DNA of 64,000 bases from Elizabethkingia miricola (GTDB taxonomy: Bacteria > Bacteroidota > Bacteroidia > Flavobacteriales > Weeksellaceae), in NCBI RefSeq assembly GCF_001675285.1, contig NZ_LSGQ01000007.1, positions 62,001 through 126,000 on the forward strand, read 5' to 3'. The position numbers were made by a program, and so were the translations under genes. This document shows positions 27,626 to 36,713 of this stretch, one piece after another. Within the stretch, counting starts at the first letter, position 1, and each line of letters starts with the position of its first letter. The notes beneath the pieces are model-generated. The model was given only the letters and a program-made list of their open reading frames with translations. It had not been told where the DNA came from and searched no databases.

Positions 27626-28546
27626 ATGATGGTATCTTTTATATTGCCGGCCTATAAAGCTAGGTTTCTAAGCCAGGCCATAGATAGTATATTGAAACAG
27701 AGTTATTCTGATTTTGAATTAGTTATTGTTGATGATGCTTCTCCTGAAAATATATTGGAAGTGGTTTCAAGTTTTGATGATTCAAGAATTAGTTATTATC
27801 GCAATGAAAAAAACTTGGGCGGAGACAGCCTTGTTAAACAATGGAATCATTCTATAAAATATGCCAAAGGTGAATATTTAATCCTAGCGGCAGATGATGA
27901 CCTGTATCATCCGGACTTTTTGAAAAATTGTGTTGCGCTTGCAAATAAATATCCACAGGTAGATCTTATAAGATCAGGAGCAGAACAGATAGATGAAAAC
28001 AATGTTTTAATTGGTATAGATGGAATATTACCTGAATATTGCAGTAAATATCAATATGTTTATTATTGGTTAAACTCAACGGCATTTACTTGTATTGGAA
28101 ATTACATGTTTAAAGCAAGTGTATTGGAGAAAAAACAATTTATTGATTTTCCGTTTGCATTTGGATCTGATACAGCTTCTACTATTGATATGGCAGAAAA
28201 TGGAATAGCCAACACGGCAGATATGTTGTTTAAATTTCGGATATCTTCTATTCATTTGTCTAGTAATAAAGGAAGGCTTAAGGAAAAGCTGGAAGCTATA
28301 ACCTTATTGTTTACATGGTTGAAAAATTTAAATTATAATGTTCCATCCAATGCAATAGATAAGTTTTGTTATGATAGAATTCAGTGGGATTCGTTATATC
28401 CAAAATGTAAATACGATTATTATAACTTAGTTATTAAATATTTGCCTTTTTCGGAGCTGTCTGCTATAAAAAAATGTGAACTTATAAGTAAAAAAGATAG
28501 GTTTATAATGATTTTCAGATATATAAAAGATAAAGTCATGCGCTAA
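27626..28546 (+). CDS. Glycosyltransferase family 2
   Basis: This 306-residue GT2 enzyme has the N-terminal FILPAYKARFLSQAIDSIL strand-helix, VDDASPEN at about 37-44 and the metal-binding ILAADDDLYHPD near 88-99. Two adjacent ATG codons (27626 and 27629) could start translation. It lies 7 bp after the acetyltransferase gene. The donor sugar is unknown. Confidence 0.87.
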   Translation: MMVSFILPAYKARFLSQAIDSILKQSYSDFELVIVDDASPENILEVVSSFDDSRISYYRNEKNLGGDSLVKQWNHSIKYAKGEYLILAADDDLYHPDFLKNCVALANKYPQVDLIRSGAEQIDENNVLIGIDGILPEYCSKYQYVYYWLNSTAFTCIGNYMFKASVLEKKQFIDFPFAFGSDTASTIDMAENGIANTADMLFKFRISSIHLSSNKGRLKEKLEAITLLFTWLKNLNYNVPSNAIDKFCYDRIQWDSLYPKCKYDYYNLVIKYLPFSELSAIKKCELISKKDRFIMIFRYIKDKVMR

Positions 28547-28586
28547 TTCGCCATTATAAGATATTATATATAATTTTTTGATTTCA

Positions 28587-29525
28587 ATGTTATTATCAGA
28601 AGTTCCTATTGTTTTAGCTTTTACTCCGAACTATTTTGTTCCGGCAGCAACCTGTTTATATTCAATTTTAAAACATTCTGCTGAAACAGAAAATTTCCAT
28701 GTAATTTGTTTATTGACTGAGGAATTGCCTCAGCAGATGAAAGATAAATTACAACGACTGGGAAATGGTCGTATTCGATATTCTTATATTGATCTGAATG
28801 GTAAACTTCAGGGAATTTATATTGATGATCGGTATACTATTGCTGCTTCATATCGTTTATTACTTCCAGATTTATTACCTGAATACGATAAAGTAATGTA
28901 TATAGATTGTGATGTTATTGTCAGAAATAATTTATACAAGCTTTATCAGGAAACAGATTTAGGAAACAATTACCTGGCGGCTGTATTTGAGGCCAGCCTG
29001 GATTTTCAGATTCCTTATATAATGTCTATAGGCTGTGAACCCGGACAATATATTAATTCCGGATTTCTAATTATGAATTTAGAAAAACTAAGAAAAGAAA
29101 ATATGGTAGCCAAATTTTTAGAGGGTGCCAGAGTTGAAGGTCTTCAGTTTCCGGATCAGGATGTCCTTAATCAATTATGTAAGGGGTACATCTTAGGTCT
29201 CCCCCCTTACTATAATGGTATACGTACTTTTTTTTTACCACAGTATAAAGAATATTTTCTTAAATACTATTCAGAAGAAAACTGGCGGGAAGTTCAGCAG
29301 CATGGAACAATACATTATACAGGAACTAAACCCTGGAATAGCTTTACTATAGGATTTAACGTTTGGTGGGAATATTACGAACATTTGCCAGAGGAAATAA
29401 AAAGTGAATGGGTTATTAATAGAAAAATATTTGTTTTACATAAATTATCCAATACTGTTTTAGGTAATTTATTTATAACATCTCTACAATCAGTTTATCG
29501 TAAATTAAAAAGGAATACTCAATAG
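28587..29525 (+). CDS. Glycosyltransferase family 8
   Basis: This 312-residue enzyme is a retaining GT8 family member (LPS galactosyl/glucosyltransferase-like). Visible motifs are FTPNYFVPAATCLYSIL near the N-terminus, the DxD metal site YIDCDVIV at about 108-115, GQYINSGFLIMN near 152-163, and HYTGTKPW near 250-257. The ATG at 28587 is chosen because the only upstream in-frame alternative is a TTG at 28578. It would act in the cytosol on the lipid-linked glycan. Confidence 0.88.
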   Translation: MLLSEVPIVLAFTPNYFVPAATCLYSILKHSAETENFHVICLLTEELPQQMKDKLQRLGNGRIRYSYIDLNGKLQGIYIDDRYTIAASYRLLLPDLLPEYDKVMYIDCDVIVRNNLYKLYQETDLGNNYLAAVFEASLDFQIPYIMSIGCEPGQYINSGFLIMNLEKLRKENMVAKFLEGARVEGLQFPDQDVLNQLCKGYILGLPPYYNGIRTFFLPQYKEYFLKYYSEENWREVQQHGTIHYTGTKPWNSFTIGFNVWWEYYEHLPEEIKSEWVINRKIFVLHKLSNTVLGNLFITSLQSVYRKLKRNTQ

Positions 29526-29544
29526 TGTCAAAACCATAAATACC

Positions 29545-30477
29545 ATGAGAAAAATATCGCAATTTCCTTTACTAAAGCAACTTTGGGCGTTTTGGCGAGA
29601 GAAGAAAATTTTGGATAAGCATCAACAGGTAGCTGACTATTGGGATGTTGTTATTGATGATTATAAGCACGGTAAAATAGCGAAATATAATATAACAGCT
29701 AAACAGGAGTTTCGCGATAGCAAAATTATATGGCAATATTGGGGACAAGGAACAAACTCACCCGAGCTTCCCGAGGTTGTGAAAATCTGTTTTGATTCTG
29801 TGGATCAATATAAAGGAGATTATATTGTAATTAGATTAAATGACGAAAACTTTAGTGAGTATATCGATTTACCTGAATTTGTTTTAGAAAAAAAGAATGG
29901 ACCTGTTTTTAACCGAACTTTTTTTTCGGATGTATTAAGGCTGGCATTATTAAAAACTTATGGAGGTGTATGGCTTGATGCTACAGTGATGCTTACCGGA
30001 AGTCTACCCGGACAATTTAGTTCGTTAGATTATTTTGTTTACCAAAGAGATCCAAATGAGCAGCATAAAGATTATTGGGAAAATGTATATGCCTATTATT
30101 GGGGGTGGAATAAGGGGTTTAAAGTATGTATGCTAAACAGCATTTTCTTTGCTAAAAAAGGAAGTGTTATGGTATCTGCATTGTTAGATCTAATGTTATA
30201 TTACTGGAAAACCCAAAACGATATATTGGATTATTTTTTCTTCCAGATACTATATAAACAATTGACGGCAAGAGAATATATCAATGAAGTCTGTCCTGTG
30301 GTTAGTGACACTATTCCTCATATTATTCAAACGAAATTGAGTGGAGGCTGTAAATATATTACTTATGAAGAAGCATTAAAACAAAGTAACATACATAAAC
30401 TAACCTACAAAGATATAAACATAGAAGAGTTTATGACTTTTGTACAAGATAAGACCAATATTAATCTAGTTAAGTGA
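29545..30477 (+). CDS. Capsular polysaccharide synthesis glycosyltransferase (Caps_synth/GT32-like)
   Basis: This 310-residue protein resembles the Caps_synth (PF05704)/GT32-like group. It has IIWQYWGQG at about 55-63, the central FSDVLRLALLKTYGGVWLDA (about 128-147) with the acidic metal-binding site in WLDA, and a long helical C-terminal part. Such enzymes add sugars in capsule and lipo-oligosaccharide synthesis. It is 19 bp after the GT8 gene and runs into the first GT14 gene. Confidence 0.82.
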   Translation: MRKISQFPLLKQLWAFWREKKILDKHQQVADYWDVVIDDYKHGKIAKYNITAKQEFRDSKIIWQYWGQGTNSPELPEVVKICFDSVDQYKGDYIVIRLNDENFSEYIDLPEFVLEKKNGPVFNRTFFSDVLRLALLKTYGGVWLDATVMLTGSLPGQFSSLDYFVYQRDPNEQHKDYWENVYAYYWGWNKGFKVCMLNSIFFAKKGSVMVSALLDLMLYYWKTQNDILDYFFFQILYKQLTAREYINEVCPVVSDTIPHIIQTKLSGGCKYITYEEALKQSNIHKLTYKDINIEEFMTFVQDKTNINLVK

Positions 30478-30479
30478 AA

Positions 30480-31340
30480 ATGAAGCATGCTTATTTAATT
30501 ATTGTTCATCATGAGTTTGAAGTATTGAAGCTTTTGTTGCAGGCTTTAGATGATCCATGCAACGATATCTATATACATTTTGATAAAAAAATTGTAGAGA
30601 AAATTCCTGTTTTAAATTGTAAATACTCCGGGTTGTATATTTTAGATAAGAGAATTGATGTACGATGGGGGCATGTATCGCAAATAGAAACAGAATATGA
30701 ACTATTTGAAAAAGCATATAAAAAAGATGTTTATTCTAGATATCACCTTATCTCGGGAACACATATGCCTTTAAAAAGTCAAAAAGCAATTCATGAATTC
30801 TTTGAAGAGTATAATGATAGAGAGATTTTAAGCTTTATTTATACTAATAATTATGAAGTAACCATGAAGCTAGGGCGTTATCATTTTTTTCTGAAGAATT
30901 ATAAGAGTAGTTCTACTATTAAAAGGACATTGTCTCAGTTTTTTTGGCGGGCATCATTAAAATTTGAATCTGTTTTTCAGATAATTAAAAAGCCAATACC
31001 GAAAGCTAGTATTAAGGCTAATAATTGGGTAAGTCTTACACCAAAGGCTGTTAAATATATAATTGAAGAGAAAAAAAGAATATTAAATGAATTTAAGTGG
31101 TCTTTTTGTGGAGATGAATATTTTGTGCCTTACTTACTTGAGAATAAAACAGCTGAATATAAAATGATAGATGATAAGAGGCTATTATTTAATGAATTTT
31201 TAGACAGCAGTCCAAGAGTATTAAAAGATACAGATTATGAATTTTTAATACATTCGGAATATTTGTTTGCAAGAAAATTCAGCCAAACAGATCTTAAAGT
31301 TGTACAGAGAATTTTACAATATATAAAGACGGAATCATGA
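30480..31340 (+). CDS. GT14-type (core-2/I-branching) glycosyltransferase, copy 1
   Basis: This 286-residue protein belongs to the GT14 'Branch' family (PF02485), known best from eukaryotic beta-1,6-GlcNAc and xylosyl transferases but also found in bacterial capsule loci. Typical segments are HAYLIIVHHE, NDIYIHFDKK, RIDVRWGHVSQIETE and the LISGTHMPLKSQ motif (about 96-107). ATG at 30480 is preferred over GTG at 30474, because the paralogue starts with the same MKHAYLI. Its stop overlaps the start of the second copy by 4 bp. Confidence 0.85.
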   Translation: MKHAYLIIVHHEFEVLKLLLQALDDPCNDIYIHFDKKIVEKIPVLNCKYSGLYILDKRIDVRWGHVSQIETEYELFEKAYKKDVYSRYHLISGTHMPLKSQKAIHEFFEEYNDREILSFIYTNNYEVTMKLGRYHFFLKNYKSSSTIKRTLSQFFWRASLKFESVFQIIKKPIPKASIKANNWVSLTPKAVKYIIEEKKRILNEFKWSFCGDEYFVPYLLENKTAEYKMIDDKRLLFNEFLDSSPRVLKDTDYEFLIHSEYLFARKFSQTDLKVVQRILQYIKTES

Positions 31341-32218
31341 AGCATGCTTACCTTATTTTAGCACACAATGAATATCCGATATTAGAACGTTTAATAAAGG
31401 CTATTGATGATCCCAGGAATGATATTTATATACATTTTGACGAGAAAGTTAAGGATTTACCCAAGCTGGAAGCTGTTTACTCTGATTTGTACATAGTAGA
31501 AAATAGAATAGATGTCCGCTGGGGAGATGTATCAGTTATAGAAGCAGAATATTTATTGTTCGAGGAAGCTTTAAAGAAAGGTGGGTATGATTATTACCAT
31601 CTATTATCCGGAGTTGATATGCCTTTAAAGTCTCAAAACAGAATTCATGCATTTTTTGATATGCATAGAGGAAAAGAATTTATTGGATTTTATCAATATC
31701 CTATAAATGAAGAATTAGATAGAAAAATAAATAGGATTCATTTATTTCCGAAAGATTTCAGACCTGTTTCAGGAGTTTTATCTTTTACTAAAAAATTGAT
31801 AAGATTTGGAGGGTTAAAAATACAGTACATCATCGGTTACAGAAGAAATAAATCGATTACATTTAAAAAAGGTACCCAATGGGTAAGCCTTACAGAAGAT
31901 TTTATAAAATATGTAGTAGAGAGAAAAACAAAAGTATTAAACATTTATAAAAATACATTTTGCAGTGATGAGGTGTTTCTGCAAACTTTATGTTGGAGCT
32001 CAGATTTTAAAAATAATCTTTTTAATTCTGAAAATGAGGGCTTAGGGTGTATGCGGATGATTGGTTGGAGAGATGGTGTATTATATGATTGGGAAAATAA
32101 GGACTACGAAAGTTTAATGCAATCAGAATTTCTATTTGCAAGAAAATTTAATAGTAAAAATTTAGAAGTGGTGGATAAGATACTAAGTACGATTTGTCAG
32201 GATGAAACATATAAATAG
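31337..32218 (+). CDS. GT14-type (core-2/I-branching) glycosyltransferase, copy 2
   Basis: This 293-residue protein is a close paralogue of the gene just before it. Both share the start MKHAYLI, the NDIYIHFD segment, RIDVRWG and SG-x-x-MPLKSQ, and both end with a QSEFLFARKF/HSEYLFARKF element. They arose by tandem duplication and have diverged in the C-terminal acceptor region. Two GT14 enzymes suggest two similar linkages or branches in the glycan. The 3' end overlaps the acyltransferase gene by 17 bp. Confidence 0.85.
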   Translation: MKHAYLILAHNEYPILERLIKAIDDPRNDIYIHFDEKVKDLPKLEAVYSDLYIVENRIDVRWGDVSVIEAEYLLFEEALKKGGYDYYHLLSGVDMPLKSQNRIHAFFDMHRGKEFIGFYQYPINEELDRKINRIHLFPKDFRPVSGVLSFTKKLIRFGGLKIQYIIGYRRNKSITFKKGTQWVSLTEDFIKYVVERKTKVLNIYKNTFCSDEVFLQTLCWSSDFKNNLFNSENEGLGCMRMIGWRDGVLYDWENKDYESLMQSEFLFARKFNSKNLEVVDKILSTICQDETYK

Positions 32219-33311
32219 TATAAAGAATAAAGAACAGCTTAAGGCTATTGATGTTTTGAGATTTCCATTGATTGTCTTGGTTATTTTTATTCATTCAGCA
32301 GCTCCTGAAATTCAGAAAGTGCATTTAGGTGCAGACAGCAAAAGTCTGTATATCTTATTTAGTGAGATGATTTCGCATAATTTAGGGCGTATTGCTGTGC
32401 CTTGTTTTTTTCTCTTTTCAGGCTATTTCTTTTTTCTTAGCCTAAGTGATTTTTCCAGAAACAATTATTTAAATCAACTGAAAAAAAGAGTACGGACATT
32501 AGTGATTCCCTATTTTTTGTGGAATACATTATTTATTGTAATAATATTAATTAAAAATTATCTTTTTCATAAGATAGGTCTGTCATATGATGAATTCTGG
32601 ATTTATCTGAACAGCACTTCTTGCTACGAGTGGTTTTGGGGTGGTCCCATTAATTTTCCGCTATGGTATATGCGGGATTTAATTTGTATGACAATCCTGG
32701 CTCCCTTATTTTATTATTTATTTTATTATTTAAAAACTATTGGACTCTTTATTTTAGTCTTGATTTACTTATCCTGCTACGAATTGGGTTTTTCAGGATT
32801 TAGTATGACCGCGATATTCTTTTTTGGTGCAGGTGCCTTTTTTGGAATTTATAAATATAATATTGTTGATTTAAGTCAGAAGAATGGGAAAATAATAATG
32901 TTTTTTGCCTTAATTCTATTCGGTTATGTTATTACATATAATGGAGAAGATTTATATGAAATATGGATTAGGATATTTGTGATATTTGGAGTGAGTTCTG
33001 CTTTGTTTTGCGGTTATCTCATACTTAAAAAAAGTTTTTTGAAAAGTATTTTTACCAGACTAGCCCCCACTGTATTTTTTATTTATGTAATTCATGAATT
33101 ATACCTTATGAATTGGATTAATGGTTTTTTTATACGAATGATGTGGAAAAGCTCTGATAAATCGATACTGATAAGTTATTTTATTATTCCGATAGTTTGT
33201 CTTATGCTTTCTTTGTTATTATATATTATTATAAAAAGGCTTTTCCCCGCTTTTCTACAATGGAGCACAGGCAACAGAGTTATTAATAAACCAATTATGA
33301 AAACGCTATGA
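32202..33311 (+). CDS. Acyltransferase family 3 (OafA/WecH-like), membrane-bound
   Basis: This 369-residue polytopic protein begins with a short cytosolic lead (KNKEQLKAIDVLRFPLIVLV) and the conserved histidine in FIHSAAPE of acyltransferase-3 enzymes. About ten membrane helices follow, with FFLFSGYFFF as a typical early segment. Such proteins transfer acetyl or other acyl groups to glycans at the membrane. It overlaps the GT14 gene by 17 bp and the next GT2 gene by 4 bp, so it belongs to the same operon. The acyl donor and position are unknown. Confidence 0.85.
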   Translation: MKHINSIKNKEQLKAIDVLRFPLIVLVIFIHSAAPEIQKVHLGADSKSLYILFSEMISHNLGRIAVPCFFLFSGYFFFLSLSDFSRNNYLNQLKKRVRTLVIPYFLWNTLFIVIILIKNYLFHKIGLSYDEFWIYLNSTSCYEWFWGGPINFPLWYMRDLICMTILAPLFYYLFYYLKTIGLFILVLIYLSCYELGFSGFSMTAIFFFGAGAFFGIYKYNIVDLSQKNGKIIMFFALILFGYVITYNGEDLYEIWIRIFVIFGVSSALFCGYLILKKSFLKSIFTRLAPTVFFIYVIHELYLMNWINGFFIRMMWKSSDKSILISYFIIPIVCLMLSLLLYIIIKRLFPAFLQWSTGNRVINKPIMKTL

Positions 33312-34306
33312 GGTCAAAAATAATATCTGTTATTATACCTGTTTATAATGCAGAAAAAACATTATATAAGTCAATAGATTCATTGATAAGCCAAAGTTAT
33401 CCACATTTGGAGTTAATTTTCATTAATGATTGCAGCCAGGATAATACACTAAATATTCTTTATCAGTATGAGAAAAAGATTACTGACAATAGTAAAGGGC
33501 TTGTAATGAAGATTATTTCACATGAAGAAAACAAAGGGGTTGCGGCAGCTCGTAATACTGGATTACAAAATGCCACAGGTGAATTAATCTACTTTGTAGA
33601 CGCAGATGATTTTATTGATGAAAGAGCAATAGAATTACTCGTTAAAAAACAACAGGAGAATGATGCCGATATAGTGGGATGCAGCTGGTATCTGTCCTTT
33701 AATCAAAATAAGAGAAGAATGAATCAGCCTCCATTTAATAACTCCTTGGAAGCAATTCAACAGATGTTACATGGAAAAATGCGTTGGAATTTGTGGCTTT
33801 TTATGGTAAAGCGATCCTTATATGAAGACTATAATATTCGCTTTATTCCGGGGATGAATATGGGGGAAGACCTAATGGTGATAATGAAATTATTTGTTCA
33901 TGCTAACAAAGTAGCTTTTGTTAATGATGCCTTATATCATTACGGTCAGTCAAATGAAGATTCTCTGACCAAAACCTATTCAGAAAAACACCGTCGGGAA
34001 GTAACTGCCAATTTATATGAAGTAGAGGAGTATTTGCATAAAAGCTCCTTTTTTAAAAGTATCGGAGATGGAATTAGTTTTTTGAAATTAAATATTAAAC
34101 TACCGTTACTGATTTCAGACAAGAAAGAAAATTATGAATGTTGGATAAATTGGTTTCCTGAAGCAAATAAATTTATAATGAAAAACAAAGATCTCCCATT
34201 GCGAACAAGGGTTTTACAATGGTTAGCCTTAAGGAAACAATACTGGATTTTAAAACTCTATTATAATCTGGTGATTCGTTATATTTATGGTGTTTTATAT
34301 AAATAG
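33308..34306 (+). CDS. Glycosyltransferase family 2
   Basis: This 332-residue GT2 enzyme has SVIIPVYNAEKTLYKSIDSL at the N-terminus, FINDCSQDNT at about 38-47 and the DxD-type motif YFVDADDFID at about 95-104. Its start ATG overlaps the acyltransferase stop (ATGA). It would add another sugar to the block A glycan. The C-terminal part is helical and without recognisable specificity features. Confidence 0.87.
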   Translation: MRSKIISVIIPVYNAEKTLYKSIDSLISQSYPHLELIFINDCSQDNTLNILYQYEKKITDNSKGLVMKIISHEENKGVAAARNTGLQNATGELIYFVDADDFIDERAIELLVKKQQENDADIVGCSWYLSFNQNKRRMNQPPFNNSLEAIQQMLHGKMRWNLWLFMVKRSLYEDYNIRFIPGMNMGEDLMVIMKLFVHANKVAFVNDALYHYGQSNEDSLTKTYSEKHRREVTANLYEVEEYLHKSSFFKSIGDGISFLKLNIKLPLLISDKKENYECWINWFPEANKFIMKNKDLPLRTRVLQWLALRKQYWILKLYYNLVIRYIYGVLYK

Positions 34307-34330
34307 AAAGAAAATTATAATTATAATTAT

Positions 34331-35596
34331 ATGTTGCGTTTCATTCCTTATTTTATAGTTGGAATTATTACCAGTTTTTATTTTTTTCCCGTTAGCTTCA
34401 CATTCCTGCCGGATAATGTCAATACTAAAATGATCTTAGCGGTAATAGGAGTTGCTTTAGCCGGATATAATAGTATAAAAGAAGAAAAGATTTCAATGCC
34501 TAAAGGGATTATAATTCCGGCTTGCATTGCTGTTATATTTTCAATAATATGTCTTATTTCAATAGATATTAATCATTCTGATGATTACTCCTATGCAAGT
34601 TATATTGTCAGTTTTTTTGTATGGCTAGGAGGTGCTTATGCTGTATGTATGACTATAAAAAGAGTACATGGGGTAGTTGATTTTAAACTTTTGACCTATT
34701 ATCTGGCTGGTGTATGTCTTTCTCAATGTATATTGGCACTAATGATTGATAATATTCCTGTTCTGCAGCGATTGGTAGACAGTGTTGTAAGACAGGGACA
34801 GGAATTTCTTCAGGAGGTAGATCGTTTGTATGGTATCGGTGCATCCTTAGATCCTGCTGGAGTACGCTTCTCACTGGTTTTGATAATGATTGCCGGGCTA
34901 TTAGGGAATGACGAAGAAACTCGACGAAATAATCTTGCAATAACCTTGTTACTTATTGCTTTTTTTACAATTGCAGTAGTTGGAAATATGATTTCACGAA
35001 CAACCATAATAGGACTGGGTTGTGCTGTAGTATATTTTGTAATTTCTTCAGGTTTGTTTAAAGTATTAATTAAATATGATGCTATTAAATTGGGAGTGTT
35101 ATTTGCAATATTATTATTGTCAGCAATTGTAATTTCTGTTTATCTGTATAATTCCAGTGATGCATTTTATAACTATTCACGATTTGCTTTTGAAGGCTTT
35201 TTTAACTGGGCAGAAAAGGGGGAGTGGCGAACTAGTTCTACAGATAAATTGAATAGAGAAATGTGGATATGGCCTCAGGATCAGAGAACATGGATTATTG
35301 GTTCAGGGTTGTTTGATGATTTTATATACAGTACAGACGTAGGCTATTGCCGTTTTATATTATATTGTGGATTGGTGGGCTTTTCTGTATTTGCATTCTT
35401 ATTTGTTTATTTAGGAGCTTTTTTCGCTGCCAAGATTCCCAAATACAGAATAATGTTTCTGATTTTTATAGGGCTTACTTTCGTTGTTTGGCTTAAAGTG
35501 GCAACAGATATTTTCTTCATTTATGCATTATTCTTTTGTTTAGATCAATTTATTACTCCAACACAAGAGGAGATTTCTTATGAAGATAGTATATAG
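34331..35596 (+). CDS. Polytopic membrane protein, Wzy-like O-antigen polymerase candidate
   Basis: This 421-residue protein has about ten to twelve membrane helices, with a larger extracytoplasmic loop after about residue 270 (SRFAFEGFFNWAEKGEWR and following). That layout is like Wzy/O-antigen ligase proteins, which have little sequence conservation. It could polymerise repeat units or ligate a glycan to an acceptor. Its place in an operon with a Wzm/Wzt exporter is unusual because ABC-dependent systems need no Wzy. The assignment rests on topology and context only. Its 3' end overlaps the next gene by 17 bp. Confidence 0.6.
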   Translation: MLRFIPYFIVGIITSFYFFPVSFTFLPDNVNTKMILAVIGVALAGYNSIKEEKISMPKGIIIPACIAVIFSIICLISIDINHSDDYSYASYIVSFFVWLGGAYAVCMTIKRVHGVVDFKLLTYYLAGVCLSQCILALMIDNIPVLQRLVDSVVRQGQEFLQEVDRLYGIGASLDPAGVRFSLVLIMIAGLLGNDEETRRNNLAITLLLIAFFTIAVVGNMISRTTIIGLGCAVVYFVISSGLFKVLIKYDAIKLGVLFAILLLSAIVISVYLYNSSDAFYNYSRFAFEGFFNWAEKGEWRTSSTDKLNREMWIWPQDQRTWIIGSGLFDDFIYSTDVGYCRFILYCGLVGFSVFAFLFVYLGAFFAAKIPKYRIMFLIFIGLTFVVWLKVATDIFFIYALFFCLDQFITPTQEEISYEDSI

Positions 35597-36713
35597 TATT
35601 CTGGGGACATTTAATTCCGGAGGAATGGAGCGTGTTTTGGCTAATAAAGCAAATTATCTGGCAGATGAAGGATATGATGTTACCATTATAACCACCGATC
35701 AGAAAGGGAGAAGTCCTTATTTTGTGATGAATCCGAAAATTAAGCATATTGATCTGGGGATCAACTATCGTGATGATCTTAATAAAAGCGTCTTTAAAAA
35801 GATTTTCTCCTACATCTCAAAACAAAAAAAGCACAAGCAAAAACTAAAAGAAGTATTACATGATCTTAAAGCTGATGTTGTGATCTCGATGTTTGATAAC
35901 GATGTAAATCTTATACACAATATAAAAGACGGAAGCAAAAAGATTCTGGAGATCCACTTCTCACGATTTAAACGTATTCAATATGATCGCGGTGGGATAT
36001 GGGGGATTATAGATAAGATCAGGAGTGAAAAAGATGAAAAATCTGTGCAGCAGTATGACCGTTTTGTAGTATTAACAGAAGAAGATAAAGGCTATTGGGG
36101 AAATTTTTCAAATATTAATGTTATTCCTAATGCAAATAGTTTCATCCCCTCAAAACAATCTTCTTTGGAATACAAAAGGGCAATTGCTGTTGGACGTTAT
36201 GATTATCAGAAGGGATTTGATGAATTAATAAAAATATGGAGAGATGTATACCTGAAAAACCCAGAATGGAGATTGGATATTTTTGGTCATGGACCACTAA
36301 AAGAAGATTTACAGAATTTAATTGATGACCTGAATCTTACAGAAGTAATAAAGCTGTGCGAACCTGTGAAAAATATAGAACAGGAATATTTAAGCAGTTC
36401 GATTCTGGTGATGACTTCCAGATATGAAGGCTTACCTATGACTTTACTGGAGGCACAGGCTTGTGGTTTACCAATGGTGGCTTATGCATGTAAATGTGGT
36501 CCTAAAGATATTATTCATGATGGAATTAATGGTTACCTGATACCAGAGAGGGATTCACAATTGATGACTGAAAAGATATTGAAGCTTATTGAAGATGACG
36601 AGCTTCGCAAAAAAATGGGAGATATAAATGTGGAGTTGTCCGATAATTTTTCCGAAGATAAGATTATGAAGCGTTGGGTTAATTTATTTGAAGAGATAGT
36701 AAAAGAAAAATAA
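35580..36713 (+). CDS. Glycosyltransferase family 4 (GT-B)
   Basis: This 377-residue GT-B enzyme starts VYSILGTFNSGGMERVLANK, the acceptor-side glycine-rich loop of GT4 proteins. It has AVGRYDYQKGFDELI at about 201-215 and the donor-binding EGLPMTLLEAQACGLPMVAY at about 282-301. It would transfer a hexose or HexNAc from a nucleotide sugar. The start is supported by the purine-rich gaggagat just before the ATG, which lies inside the end of the polymerase-like gene. Confidence 0.9.
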   Translation: MKIVYSILGTFNSGGMERVLANKANYLADEGYDVTIITTDQKGRSPYFVMNPKIKHIDLGINYRDDLNKSVFKKIFSYISKQKKHKQKLKEVLHDLKADVVISMFDNDVNLIHNIKDGSKKILEIHFSRFKRIQYDRGGIWGIIDKIRSEKDEKSVQQYDRFVVLTEEDKGYWGNFSNINVIPNANSFIPSKQSSLEYKRAIAVGRYDYQKGFDELIKIWRDVYLKNPEWRLDIFGHGPLKEDLQNLIDDLNLTEVIKLCEPVKNIEQEYLSSSILVMTSRYEGLPMTLLEAQACGLPMVAYACKCGPKDIIHDGINGYLIPERDSQLMTEKILKLIEDDELRKKMGDINVELSDNFSEDKIMKRWVNLFEEIVKEK

